NCBI RefSeq assembly: GCF_000621205.1
Contig: NZ_JHYY01000035.1
Span: forward strand, 1 to 64,000
DNA from: Halotalea alkalilenta DSM 17697
Lineage (GTDB): Bacteria > Pseudomonadota > Gammaproteobacteria > Pseudomonadales > Halomonadaceae
Reading direction: 5' to 3'
DNA length: 64,000 nucleotides
Part shown: positions 19,729-28,909 of the stretch, one piece after another
Layout of the letters: every line of letters begins with the position of its first letter
How positions within the stretch are numbered: position 1 is the stretch's first letter
Position numbers and translations under genes: made by a program
Notes under the pieces: generated by a model
Database searches by the model: none
Seen by the model: only the letters and a program-made list of their open reading frames with translations
What the model was told of the DNA's origin: nothing

Positions 19729-20232
19729 CTACGCCGCCAGCCAGCCCCCGCCAATCAGCCGCTCCAGCGCGACGCGGCTGTCCGGGGTCACCGGTGAAAG
19801 AGCCAGTGCATCCTTGGGGGACATCCATTCCACCGCGGCGACTTCACTTTCCTGCAGTACCATCGGCCCACGGTATTCGACCAGGAAGACCCCGCCGAAT
19901 GCTTTCAACCGCTGGTCGATATAGCGAAAATCGAAGCAATGACGCAGCTTCACCCCGGTGATACCGAGCTCCTCGGCAAGCTCCCGGCCAGCGCCGACGT
20001 GCATCGCCTCCCCGGCTTCGACCACACCGCCCGCGGCAAGGTCGAAGGCACCGGGAAAGATATCCTTGGTCAGCGTACGACGCTGCACGCAGATGCGCCC
20101 CTCTCCGTCGGTGACGAACACATAGGTCGCTCGGTGCCACAGGCGCAGGCGCCTGACGAATGCCCTGGTGGCCGAGCCACAAGGGCGGTTGCGATCATCG
20201 ACCAGTTGAACCCATTCGAGCATTGGGGACAT
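19729..20232 (-). CDS. Nudix hydrolase (YfcD-like)
   Basis: Nudix hydrolase of 167 residues in the YfcD/isopentenyl-diphosphate-isomerase-like subgroup. The Nudix box is complete: GGVVEAGEAMHVGAGRELAEELG (read in two parts, near residues 68-90). The substrate is unknown; house-cleaning of nucleotide derivatives is the usual guess. It is convergent with iaaA, 61 nt apart. Confidence 0.85.
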   Translation of the reverse strand: MSPMLEWVQLVDDRNRPCGSATRAFVRRLRLWHRATYVFVTDGEGRICVQRRTLTKDIFPGAFDLAAGGVVEAGEAMHVGAGRELAEELGITGVKLRHCFDFRYIDQRLKAFGGVFLVEYRGPMVLQESEVAAVEWMSPKDALALSPVTPDSRVALERLIGGGWLAA

Positions 20233-20505
20233 GCTCCATTCTCCTCATGGAAACGAGCGCCCGCTCGGCCAGCGCAGCGACGACGCCAGGACGGGTCTGA
20301 ACTCCAGCCCGAAAGTGTACACGCGCGGCTGCGGGTTGCGAGCCCCCGGCACTCGTTCGAAAGTGAACAAATCACCGCGCTGGTCTATCTTGCTAACTGA
20401 GTGAGCTAGAGACCCACGCTCATCCATTCTCAGCGGCCAGGCACGCGTGCAGTGGACGCCGCGTCATTCGCCGGGCCGTGTGAAGTCCCAGTTCAGGAGA
20501 ACGTT

Positions 20506-20808
20506 ATGCTAGGACTCTTTTCATCCAGATCTCATCGTGATGCCCAGGAATATGCCAAGGAGCTGCGTCGCGGTCTTCGGGAATCTGCCCGCCACGGACG
20601 TGGCCGACTGCACGAACTGGGGGTCAGCGCCTCGGATGGCGCCCATCGAGTCGGCCATCGGATCGAGGACGGCAGCCGCCGTGCCTGGGAGCTGACCGAG
20701 GAAAGCGCGCGCGAAATCGACGATCGCGTCCACGACAACCCCTGGCCCTACATCGCCGCAGGCACCGCCCTGGGGCTTGCGATCGGCTACATGCTCGGCC
20801 GGCGCTGA
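20506..20808 (+). CDS. ElaB/YqjD/DUF883-family membrane-anchored protein
   Basis: Small protein of 100 residues with a long charged amphipathic helical region and a C-terminal membrane anchor with small-residue spacing (AAGTALGLAIGYMLGRR), the hallmark of the ElaB/YqjD group. These are inner-membrane proteins reported to bind ribosomes in stationary phase and to protect against stress. ATG 20506 follows AGGAGA at good spacing; the frame runs back to 20452 without ribosome site. It is monocistronic, ended by the hairpin at 20817. Confidence 0.8.
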   Translation: MLGLFSSRSHRDAQEYAKELRRGLRESARHGRGRLHELGVSASDGAHRVGHRIEDGSRRAWELTEESAREIDDRVHDNPWPYIAAGTALGLAIGYMLGRR

Positions 20809-20816
20809 ATGCTCCT

Positions 20817-20842
20817 CGCCATGCCCTGACCTGGGCATGGCG
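20817..20842 (+). terminator. Terminator after ElaB-like gene
   Basis: A perfect 10-bp stem CGCCATGCCC / GGGCATGGCG with a 6-nt loop, 8 nt after the stop, followed by AACGTTCTTCG. The U-tract is weak, but position and symmetry support a terminator. Confidence 0.6.
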
Positions 20843-20915
20843 AACGTTCTTCGCTCATGTTCCATCCTCCGACCTTTGGCTCCAAAGACCACACTCCTGC
20901 CCGTCAGGGCCTGGA

Positions 20916-21977
20916 TCAAAGCAGCGACAGCTGGGCCCCCGGTACCGAGAAGCCAGTGCAATCGAGCCCTTCCACACGCTGGCGCTCGAGCCCATAGCGC
21001 CGCCGTGCAAGGCGGAAACGCTGCGCGATCAATTCAGCGAAAACCCCCTCCCCCTTCATCCGGGTCGAAAAGTCGGCGTCGTATAGCTGCCCGCCCCGGC
21101 TTTGCCGCATCAGCCCGAGGACATGGTCGGCACGCAGCGGATAATGTTCTCTGAGCCACTCCTCGAACAGCGCCGCCACCTCGCGCGGCAGGCGAAGCAG
21201 CACGTAGCCGGCGCTGTCGGCACCCGCCTGCGCGGCGGCCTCCAACAGGCGCTCGAGCTCGTGATCGTTGAGCATCGGAATGATCGGCGCGCACAGCACC
21301 CCGACCGGCACACCCGCCTCCTTGAGCCTGCCAATCACCCTGAGTCGGGCAGCCGGCGCGGCGGCGCGCGGCTCCATCCGACGCTTGAGTTCATCGTCGA
21401 GGGTAGTGAGGCTGACCATCACCCGCACCAGGCGATGCTCGGCGAGTTCCGCGAGCAGGTCGAGATCGCGCAGCACCATCGCACCCTTGGTCACCAAGGT
21501 GAGCGGATGGCGATAGCGCAGCAGTACCTCGAGCGCCGCGCGGGTCAACTTCATCTCGCGTTCGATCGGCTGGTAAGGATCAGTGTTGCTGCCCAGTGCG
21601 ATCGGCTGGCAGCGGTAGCCCGGGGCCGACAGCTGCCGCTCGAGCACTTCGGCGAGGTTGGTCTTGGCGATCAGCCGTGTCTCGAAGTCGAGCCCGGGGG
21701 AAAGATCCCAATAGGCGTGGCTCGGTCGCGCAAAACAGTAGATGCAGCCGTGCTCGCAGCCGCGATAGGGATTGAGCGAACGGTCGAAGGGGATGTCGGG
21801 AGAATCATTGCGGCTGATCACCGACTTGGCTCGCTCGAGGCGCACCTCGGTGAGTCTCGGCAACGGCGTTTCCTGATACCAACCGTCGTCGACCAGCTCG
21901 ATACGCTCGGAGTGAAAGCGATTGGCCGGATTATGGCCGGTACCCCGCCCTCTCGGCGTTGCGTTCTCAGCGACCAT
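20916..21977 (-). CDS. PA0069-family radical SAM protein
   Basis: Radical-SAM enzyme of 353 residues with the cluster motif CEHGCIYC within LNPYRGCEHGCIYCFARPSH, as in PA0069 and Rv2578c and distantly the spore photoproduct lyases. Other landmarks are GSNTDPYQPIER and VRVMVSLTTLD. The substrate is unknown. ATG 21977 has GGAG 7 nt upstream; two earlier in-frame ATGs (21998, 21992) lack one. A sequence resembling a LexA box lies directly upstream, which would fit a DNA-damage role, but this is speculative. Confidence 0.85.
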   Translation of the reverse strand: MVAENATPRGRGTGHNPANRFHSERIELVDDGWYQETPLPRLTEVRLERAKSVISRNDSPDIPFDRSLNPYRGCEHGCIYCFARPSHAYWDLSPGLDFETRLIAKTNLAEVLERQLSAPGYRCQPIALGSNTDPYQPIEREMKLTRAALEVLLRYRHPLTLVTKGAMVLRDLDLLAELAEHRLVRVMVSLTTLDDELKRRMEPRAAAPAARLRVIGRLKEAGVPVGVLCAPIIPMLNDHELERLLEAAAQAGADSAGYVLLRLPREVAALFEEWLREHYPLRADHVLGLMRQSRGGQLYDADFSTRMKGEGVFAELIAQRFRLARRRYGLERQRVEGLDCTGFSVPGAQLSLL

Positions 21978-21990
21978 GGCAGAGCTCCAC

Positions 21991-22006
21991 ATGTACATTC
22001 ATACAG
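21991..22006. promoter_or_regulatory. LexA-like half-consensus site (weak)
   Basis: ATGT-N8-ACAG, one mismatch from CTGT-N8-ACAG, lies 14 nt before the radical-SAM start codon. The spacer is AT-rich as expected, but a one-mismatch site occurs often by chance. Confidence 0.2.
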
Positions 22007-22204
22007 TACAGTATGGCGCGCTTGCACACCTCACGTCGAGCGATCCATGCGCAGATGCCCTAAACGAGTAAACGTGCCCACTTTCAGTTGAATTGTATCA
22101 ACCTACTTACAGTCCGTTTACAACAATGCGGCGCTGGACACATCCTAGATCGCCCTAAGGTGTACGTCTCTCTCAAGCAGCTCATCTCAAAGTGAAACGA
22201 AGCG

Positions 22205-22384
22205 ATGAAAAGATGCCCTTTCTGTGGCAGCTATGGAGTGGAAGCGCTGCCTCGCAGCATCTTTGGCCGCTTGATGCGCTTACGCCACTATCATCACTGC
22301 CACGACTGCCATAAAGTCTTCAAATATAAAAACAACATGCAAACAGAAGCGGTAGAAAAGTCCAAATCCCGACCCAGAACTTAA
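22205..22384 (+). CDS. Small zinc-ribbon protein (59 aa)
   Basis: A 59-residue frame that starts MKRCPFCGSYG and has a second knuckle HCHDCHK, giving a CxxC...CxxC zinc ribbon in the first 38 residues. A basic, polar tail follows (NNMQTEAVEKSKSRPRT). The ribosome site is weak (ACGAAG). Local base composition is clearly more AT-rich than the surroundings, suggesting acquired DNA or relaxed selection. It precedes an AraC gene by 87 nt on the same strand. I do not recognise a specific family; an RNA- or DNA-binding accessory role is possible. Confidence 0.55.
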   Translation: MKRCPFCGSYGVEALPRSIFGRLMRLRHYHHCHDCHKVFKYKNNMQTEAVEKSKSRPRT

Positions 22385-22471
22385 TAAAAGCATTACCAAC
22401 GTAAAAAAATAATCGAGCGACCAAGTCGTCATGCTCATCCCACCTGCCTCTCCTCTTGGGGATCAGCCGCC

Positions 22472-23506
22472 ATGAGCGATCCAGCCACGCAGCGGAAAAT
22501 CGTCGACGCCGCCAGCCGTTACAGCGACATCGACGAGCGATATTACGAATGGGAAGACGGTCTATCCTCGGCAGGCTTATCCCTGATACTCCCCAAGAGC
22601 AACTTTTCAACTTTCGATTGGTGTGTCACCGGCTATCATTTCGACCAATTGATCGGTGGGATTCTCACTTCAAGCGAACACGACATTCAAAGGCGACAGG
22701 GCAACTTGTTCGCCGTGCCCGACCATGTGCTGCTGTTCATCGTCCTGGTCGGTGGGCTCGACTGCCAGTGTCGCGGACGTCGCTTCGAAGTGGGGCAAGG
22801 CGATATCCTGATCCAGGACATGTCGCAGCCGATTTCGATCGGCATCCGCGCAGGGAGTTGCGGCCCTTGCACCTACCAGTACTTCATACTGCCGAAGAGC
22901 TCGATGGCGTTTTCGGTCGATATCGCACCGCTTCATGGCCACTGCCTGCACGCCGCCAGCCCCCTCAACCGCATGCTGCGTGGGCATCTCGCAACGATGC
23001 TCGCGCTGTTCGATCAAATGACGGAGATGGAGGTGAAGGGTGTCGGCAAGGGGGCCTCCAACCTGATCATCGAAACGCTGGCGCTGCTCAGCGGCAAGGC
23101 ACTCGACTCCCCCTTCGAGCACAGTACCAAACTCGAGCAGGTGTGCCTGTTCATCGAGTCCCATCTTGCCACCCAGCTGACGGTGGAAATCCTCTGCAAG
23201 CGCTTCGCGCTATCGCGTGCGAGCCTCTATCGCCTGTTCGAACCGCTCGGCGGGGTCGCCTGCTTCATCCGCAACCGCCGCCTGGCGATGGCGCAGCGTA
23301 TGATGCGTGATCCCAGCATGCGCCACTTGAGCCTTTCCTCGATCTCACGGCGCAGTGGCCTGGAACCGAGCGTGCTGCGCCATCACTTCATCCAGCACTA
23401 TGGCGAACCACCGAGGGAGATTCGCCGCGAGCTGCGCACCCAGTTCGCCCAAAGAACGCATGCCCAGCACGAGCCCACCCACGTCGGCTGGGTCAGCACG
23501 CTGTAG
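22472..23506 (+). CDS. AraC-family transcriptional regulator
   Basis: Regulator of 344 residues. An N-terminal sensing domain of about 220 residues contains a cupin-like portion (VGQGDILIQDMSQPISI), and the C-terminal AraC double HTH begins near residue 230 (QVCLFIESHLATQLTVEILCKRFALSRASLYRLF). The second HTH contains SISRRSGLEPSVLRHHFIQHYGEPPREIRR. It is convergent with the alcohol dehydrogenase gene (21 nt apart) and may govern the lactonase-dehydrogenase pair; the sequence does not prove this. Confidence 0.87.
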   Translation: MSDPATQRKIVDAASRYSDIDERYYEWEDGLSSAGLSLILPKSNFSTFDWCVTGYHFDQLIGGILTSSEHDIQRRQGNLFAVPDHVLLFIVLVGGLDCQCRGRRFEVGQGDILIQDMSQPISIGIRAGSCGPCTYQYFILPKSSMAFSVDIAPLHGHCLHAASPLNRMLRGHLATMLALFDQMTEMEVKGVGKGASNLIIETLALLSGKALDSPFEHSTKLEQVCLFIESHLATQLTVEILCKRFALSRASLYRLFEPLGGVACFIRNRRLAMAQRMMRDPSMRHLSLSSISRRSGLEPSVLRHHFIQHYGEPPREIRRELRTQFAQRTHAQHEPTHVGWVSTL

Positions 23507-23527
23507 CGCGCGGCGATCCGGTCCGGA

Positions 23528-24655
23528 TCAGTCGAACAGTACGATCTGGCGAATTGCCTCTCCCCCGGCCAGGCGCTCGAAACCAAGATTGATCTCGTCG
23601 AGTTTCAGCGTATGGGTAATCAGCTTGTCGACCGGAAGCACACCCGCCTGGTACATGCCGATGTACTCGGGAATGTCGAGCGACGGCACGTGCCCGCCGA
23701 GATAGGAGCCGAGCAGGCGGCGCTCCTCGGCCACCAACTGGACCGGACTCAAGGCGAAACGGGTGCTCGGATGCGGCAGCCCGGCGGTGACGGTGACCCC
23801 ACCCTTGCCGGTGGCGGCGAAGGCGAACTCCAGCGCCTTCGCGGCGCCGGCGAAATCGGCAGCGACGTCGACACCGCCAGCGCTCAGTTCCCGCACCCGC
23901 GCCAGGGCCTGGGGATCGCTGCTGTCGATCACTGCCGTGGCACCGAAGGCCTTCGCCTGCTCCAGCTTGGCTGGATTGACGTCGGCGGCGATCACCTGCC
24001 GTGCACCGCTCGCCAAGGCGCCGAGCACCGCGGACAGGCCGACGCCGCCAAGCCCAACGACCAGCACCGACTGCCCCGCTCTCAGCTTCGCCGTGTGCAG
24101 CAAGGCCCCGACGCCGGTGAGCACCGCACAGCCGAATACGGCCGCGATCCGGAACTCAAGGCTCGGATCGATGCGCACCGCCGACTTCTCAGAAGCGACC
24201 AGATACTCGGAGAAGCCGGAGACGCCCAGATGATGGTTGAGATAGTGCCCGGCGCGATGCAGACGTCGGCCGCCGCCAAGCAGCACGCCCTCGCCATTGG
24301 CCTGGGCACCCGGCGAGCAGAGCGCCGCGCGCCCGGCCAGACAGTAAGGGCAGGCGCCGCAGCTGGGCACGAAGGAGAGCGCCACGTGATCGCCCACCTC
24401 GAAGCCGCTCACCCCCTCGCCGAGCTCGACCACCTCTCCCGCCGCTTCATGACCCAGCGCCATTGGCAAAGGCCTGGGGCGGTTGCCATCGATCACCGAC
24501 AGGTCGGAGTGGCAAAGGCCAGCGGCGCGCACCTTGACCAGGATTTCACCACGCCGAGGCGGGTCGAGCTCGAGCTCCTCGACCACGAGCGGCTGACTGA
24601 GGGTGTAGGGTCGCGAGGCGCCTTCGTGGCGCAGTACCGCCGCACGGGTCTTCAT
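23528..24655 (-). CDS. Zinc-dependent alcohol dehydrogenase
   Basis: Medium-chain dehydrogenase of 375 residues. The catalytic zinc site is GLCHSDLS (Cys), GHEAAGEV (His, Glu) and the Cys of FGCAVLTG. The structural zinc is the four-cysteine lobe SCGACPYCLAGRAALC. The NAD-binding GLGGVGLSAVLGA is near residue 200. It resembles class III/aryl or long-chain alcohol dehydrogenases, with the substrate unassigned. The start has AAAGGAG upstream. The lactonase gene lies 42 nt upstream on the same strand, so lactone opening followed by hydroxyl oxidation would be a sensible pathway. Confidence 0.88.
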   Translation of the reverse strand: MKTRAAVLRHEGASRPYTLSQPLVVEELELDPPRRGEILVKVRAAGLCHSDLSVIDGNRPRPLPMALGHEAAGEVVELGEGVSGFEVGDHVALSFVPSCGACPYCLAGRAALCSPGAQANGEGVLLGGGRRLHRAGHYLNHHLGVSGFSEYLVASEKSAVRIDPSLEFRIAAVFGCAVLTGVGALLHTAKLRAGQSVLVVGLGGVGLSAVLGALASGARQVIAADVNPAKLEQAKAFGATAVIDSSDPQALARVRELSAGGVDVAADFAGAAKALEFAFAATGKGGVTVTAGLPHPSTRFALSPVQLVAEERRLLGSYLGGHVPSLDIPEYIGMYQAGVLPVDKLITHTLKLDEINLGFERLAGGEAIRQIVLFD

Positions 24656-24697
24656 CGATGATCTCCTTTGTCAGTCGCGACTCGCCGCCCCAATGGG

Positions 24698-25483
24698 TCA
24701 GTCATAGTATCTGGGCGAGCGCTTGAAACCGGGCCAGGCGCTGGGATCGTGCCCGGTCACTACCAGTGCGGAGTGTTTCTCGGCCAGCGCCTTGAGCTTT
24801 CGCACCGAACGCACCGCATCGGTCGCCGAAGCGACGAAGCCCGGCAGCGCCTTCTCGTCCCAATGATCGGTGGTATAGGCGGCATCCACGGCCAGCAGCA
24901 CGGCACCCTGCCTGGGAAGCTGGATGAGGAAACTGGCGTGGCCGGGAGAGTGGCCCGGTGTGAAAATGAACCTCACCACACCATCGCCGAACACATCGTA
25001 GCCATCGTCCCCATCCTCGAGCAGGAACCAGTCGATACCGGGGCGATCGATGTCGGCGTCGATATAGGCATTGGCCGCGAACCAATCGGGGCTATGGGCG
25101 TATTCGTACTCGCGCCGGGTGACGATGTGCTTGGCATTGGGGAACCGCCCGGTCGCCCCGGTATGGTCCAGATGCAGATGGCTCTGCAGTACGTAGCGCA
25201 CCGACTCCGTCGCGATCCCCATCCCCTCGAGCGCGGCCACGCAGCCCTCGTCCGCGCTCATCACCGGCCAGTAGACCTCGGTGATCGCCCCCCAGTGCGC
25301 CACCGGATCGAGCGCGCACTCCACCGCGCAGCCGCCGTCGATCACGATGTTGCCCTTGGGGTGAGTGATCAAGTACCACGGTACTGGAATCTCATAGGGC
25401 GCCTGTGAGTGGTTCATCTTGATGTTGCACTCACGGCACTCGAGCATGCCGGTTTGCATCATGTAGAGCCTGGTCTCGGCCAT
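24698..25483 (-). CDS. N-acyl-homoserine lactonase family metallo-hydrolase (AttM/AiiA-like)
   Basis: Metallo-beta-lactamase-fold lactonase of 261 residues. The dinuclear zinc motif is complete: SHLHLDHTG, the later His in TPGHSPGHASF and the bridging Asp in VDAAYTTDHW. The family opens homoserine or gamma-butyrolactones. ATG 25483 has GGAGG close upstream; an in-frame GTG at 25501 is less likely. Followed by an alcohol dehydrogenase, it recalls the A. tumefaciens gamma-butyrolactone pathway as well as quorum quenching. The physiological lactone is open. Confidence 0.85.
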   Translation of the reverse strand: MAETRLYMMQTGMLECRECNIKMNHSQAPYEIPVPWYLITHPKGNIVIDGGCAVECALDPVAHWGAITEVYWPVMSADEGCVAALEGMGIATESVRYVLQSHLHLDHTGATGRFPNAKHIVTRREYEYAHSPDWFAANAYIDADIDRPGIDWFLLEDGDDGYDVFGDGVVRFIFTPGHSPGHASFLIQLPRQGAVLLAVDAAYTTDHWDEKALPGFVASATDAVRSVRKLKALAEKHSALVVTGHDPSAWPGFKRSPRYYD

Positions 25484-25501
25484 CCTCGCCTCCTCCGTCA
25501 C

Positions 25502-25822
25502 ACCCTGGGATGACGATCACCCGCCGGCCAGCCACAGGGCATCGTCCCATCGAGTCTAGGACCAAGGCCTCGAGCTGGCTGCCCGATTTTGGTATGAGCC
25601 GCGAAGAAGAAGAGCGCGGGTTCGCCTGCCGCGCTGCGGCGTGGCTATCGATGGATGAAAGGCGATGGATGAAAGGCGATGGATGAAAGACGATGGACGC
25701 AGGATCGACGATGCCCGGTCGCGGATTTCCGCCAACCGGATCGCAGACGACTATCGAAAAGGGGAAAAAAGCCGAATGGGAGAAAAAACAACAGGGGTGG
25801 GGGTGGAGCTAGGGCTAGGAAG
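25502..25822. other. Intergenic region upstream of lactonase, downstream of tRNA-Leu
   Basis: No gene is supported here. It holds the presumed lactonase promoter, a 14-bp tandem repeat (25649-25702), and, nearest the tRNA, purine-rich runs. On the tRNA strand these read as two T-tracts (around 25760-25790) that may end tRNA transcription without a clear stem. Confidence 0.6.
25649..25702. repeat. 14-bp tandem repeat, about 3.5 copies
   Basis: The unit CGATGGATGAAAGG occurs twice exactly, once with a final A, then as a decayed partial copy (CGATGGACGCAGG). It is intergenic; 14 bp is not a multiple of three, arguing against coding. A likely slippage repeat with potential for strain typing. Confidence 0.85.
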
Positions 25823-25909
25823 TGGTACCAGCGGTCGGACTCGAACCGACACGGGTTTTACCCCGGCGGATTTTGAATCCGCTGCGTCTACCGATTTCGC
25901 CACGCTGGC
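25823..25909 (-). tRNA. tRNA-Leu (anticodon CAA)
   Basis: On the minus strand an 87-nt tRNA with encoded CCA. The acceptor stem is GCCAGCG / CGCTGGT with discriminator A. The anticodon arm GCGGA-TTCAAAA-TCCGC gives CAA. A long variable arm (GGGGTAAAACCC) and T-arm GTCGGTTCGAGTCCGAC are present, as expected for a class II leucine tRNA. It lies 132 nt upstream of queA, divergently. Confidence 0.95.
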
Positions 25910-26041
25910 ACTTCGAAGCGACGCCATTATACGGCCAAGTGCTGGAGCGTCAATGACTTCCTCGAGCGAATTGTCTATCATGTCGCCCCTTCTCCAGGGC
26001 TGCGCGCGGCGGCCCTCGAACCGATCGGCCAATTCTTCCAG

Positions 26042-27118
26042 ATGCAGCGTTCCGACTTCCAATTCGATCTCCCCACCGAACTGATCGCCCGCTACCCCTC
26101 CGAGTCGCGAAGCGACTGCCGGCTGCTGTGCGTGGACGGTGATCTCGCATCGCTCGAGCATCGCCGCTTCAAAGACCTGCTGGAGCGCGTCCAGCCGGGC
26201 GATCTGATGGTGTTCAACGATACCCGGGTAGTGCCGGCACGACTGCACGGCCAGAAGCGCAGCGGCGGGCGGGTCGAGATCCTGCTCGAGCGGCCGCTCG
26301 ACGCCCACCGGGCACTGGTGCATCTGCGCTCGAGCAAGTCGCCGAAGCCGGGAAGCGAGCTGGACTTCGAAGGCGGGGTCACGGCGGTGGTCGAGGGACG
26401 ACGCGATGCGCTGTTCGAGCTGCGCTTCCATGGCGAAACGCCGCTGCTCGAGCTGCTCGAGCGACATGGCCATATGCCGCTGCCGCCCTATATCGAACGT
26501 GCCGACGACGAGCGTGATCGCGAGCGATACCAGACCGTCTACGCGCGCCATAAGGGCGCAGTGGCGGCACCTACGGCGGGGCTGCATTTCGACCAGGCGA
26601 TGATGGCGGCGCTCGAGGCCCGCGGGGTCGAGACCGCCTTCGTCACTCTCCATGTCGGCGCGGGGACTTTCCAGCCGGTGAGGGTCGATGACATCACCGA
26701 ACACCACATGCACAGCGAATGGCTCGAGGTCGACGAGACCACCTGTGCCAAGGTGCGCGCGGCCAAGGCGGCCGGCCGCCGGGTGATCGCGGTGGGCACC
26801 ACCAGCGTTCGCTGCCTCGAGACCGCGGCGGCGAGCGGCGAGATCGCCCCCTATCGCGGCGACACCGACATTTTCATCCGCCCCGGCTATGCGTGGCGCT
26901 GCGTCGATGCGCTGGTGACCAATTTCCACCTGCCCGAATCGACGCTTTTGATGCTGGTCTGCGCCTTCGCCGGTTTCGACACCACCATGCGCGCCTATCG
27001 CGAGGCGGTGGCGCAGGGCTACGCCTTCTTCAGCTACGGCGACGCGATGTTCCTGACCCGCCGCACCCTTCCAGATCCCTGGCCGGCCCTTTCGCCGTCT
27101 GGCGGTCAATCCGAGTAA
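26042..27118 (+). CDS. queA: S-adenosylmethionine:tRNA ribosyltransferase-isomerase QueA
   Basis: Transfers and isomerises the ribosyl moiety of AdoMet onto 7-aminomethyl-deazaguanine in tRNA, giving epoxyqueuosine. It has 358 residues, full length for the family. Motifs include [14 protein letters not shown] at the N-terminus, [19 protein letters not shown] and [10 protein letters not shown], plus [12 protein letters not shown] near the C-terminus. Tgt, the preceding enzyme of the pathway, is encoded just downstream. Confidence 0.96.
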   Translation: MQRSDFQFDLPTELIARYPSESRSDCRLLCVDGDLASLEHRRFKDLLERVQPGDLMVFNDTRVVPARLHGQKRSGGRVEILLERPLDAHRALVHLRSSKSPKPGSELDFEGGVTAVVEGRRDALFELRFHGETPLLELLERHGHMPLPPYIERADDERDRERYQTVYARHKGAVAAPTAGLHFDQAMMAALEARGVETAFVTLHVGAGTFQPVRVDDITEHHMHSEWLEVDETTCAKVRAAKAAGRRVIAVGTTSVRCLETAAASGEIAPYRGDTDIFIRPGYAWRCVDALVTNFHLPESTLLMLVCAFAGFDTTMRAYREAVAQGYAFFSYGDAMFLTRRTLPDPWPALSPSGGQSE

Positions 27119-28255
<1,137 letters not shown>

Positions 28256-28306
28256 CTTCGGCCTCGCCGGGCGGTGGACGAAAGCGGCTTCGGCGCGCGG
28301 GTTCGC

Positions 28307-28350
28307 CGCGGGCGACGCACGCCTCCGACAGGTCGCGTGCGTCGCCCGCG
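28307..28350 (+). promoter_or_regulatory. Long hairpin between tgt and yajC
   Basis: A perfect 16-bp stem (arms 28307-28322 and 28335-28350, core GCGGGCGACGCACGC) around a 12-nt loop, about 50 nt after the tgt stop. There is no U-tract. It may be an intra-operon processing or attenuation site setting the ratio of tgt to Sec accessory proteins. Confidence 0.5.
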
Positions 28351-28452
28351 AAGCCGTGATCGAGGCAAGCCCGGCGATGTCCGCCGCGCCGCGCAGGCCG
28401 TGCGAACCACCTACAACCACTCCACCTCAACGCAATCATCAGAGGATACGTC

Positions 28453-28782
28453 ATGCTCGACTTCTTCATCTCATCGGCGCACGCCCAGGAAGCCGGGGCC
28501 GGCGGCGGGGCGATCGCCCAGATCGTCATGCTGGTCGGTTTCGTGCTGATTTTCTACTTCCTGCTCTGGCGTCCGCAGTCGAAACGCGCCAAGGCGCACC
28601 GGCAGCTGATGTCCCAGCTGTCCAAGGGTGACGAAGTAGTGGTCGGTGGTGGCCTGGTCGGTCGCCTGACCAAGGTCGGTGACGAATTCGTCACCGTCGA
28701 GATCTCCGAAGGCACCGAAGTCAACGTGCAGAAGAGCGCGGTCGCCACGGTTCTGCCGAAGGGCACCCTGAAGTCCCTCTGA
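28453..28782 (+). CDS. yajC: Sec translocon accessory subunit YajC
   Basis: Single-pass inner-membrane protein of 109 residues that associates with SecDF. One N-terminal helix (IAQIVMLVGFVLIFYFLLWRP) is followed by a soluble domain with KGDEVVVGGGLVGRLTKV. GAGGA lies upstream of ATG 28453. It is the first gene of yajC-secD-secF. Confidence 0.95.
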   Translation: MLDFFISSAHAQEAGAGGGAIAQIVMLVGFVLIFYFLLWRPQSKRAKAHRQLMSQLSKGDEVVVGGGLVGRLTKVGDEFVTVEISEGTEVNVQKSAVATVLPKGTLKSL

Positions 28783-28909
28783 TCGTTCGGGCGCTGCGTC
28801 CCTCGATGGGACGCGGCGACGATCGCCACGCCGCACACGAGACGACGGCGATCCTCGCGCCCTGATCGGCATCCCCTCTGTCTCCATCAGCAACCAGGAC
28901 CAAGCCTCG

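Noticed and set aside
22087-22102. GTTGA-ATTGTA-TCAAC inverted repeat as an operator
   Set aside because: Only 5-bp arms in AT-rich DNA with no adjacent partner evidence; too weak to list as a feature.
22320-22610. A 96-codon minus-strand frame with a hydrophobic C-terminus
   Set aside because: It overlaps both the zinc-ribbon gene and the start of the AraC gene, has no ribosome site and no recognisable family.
25649-25702. CRISPR-like array
   Set aside because: The repeats are 14 bp and directly adjacent with no spacers, so this is a simple tandem repeat.
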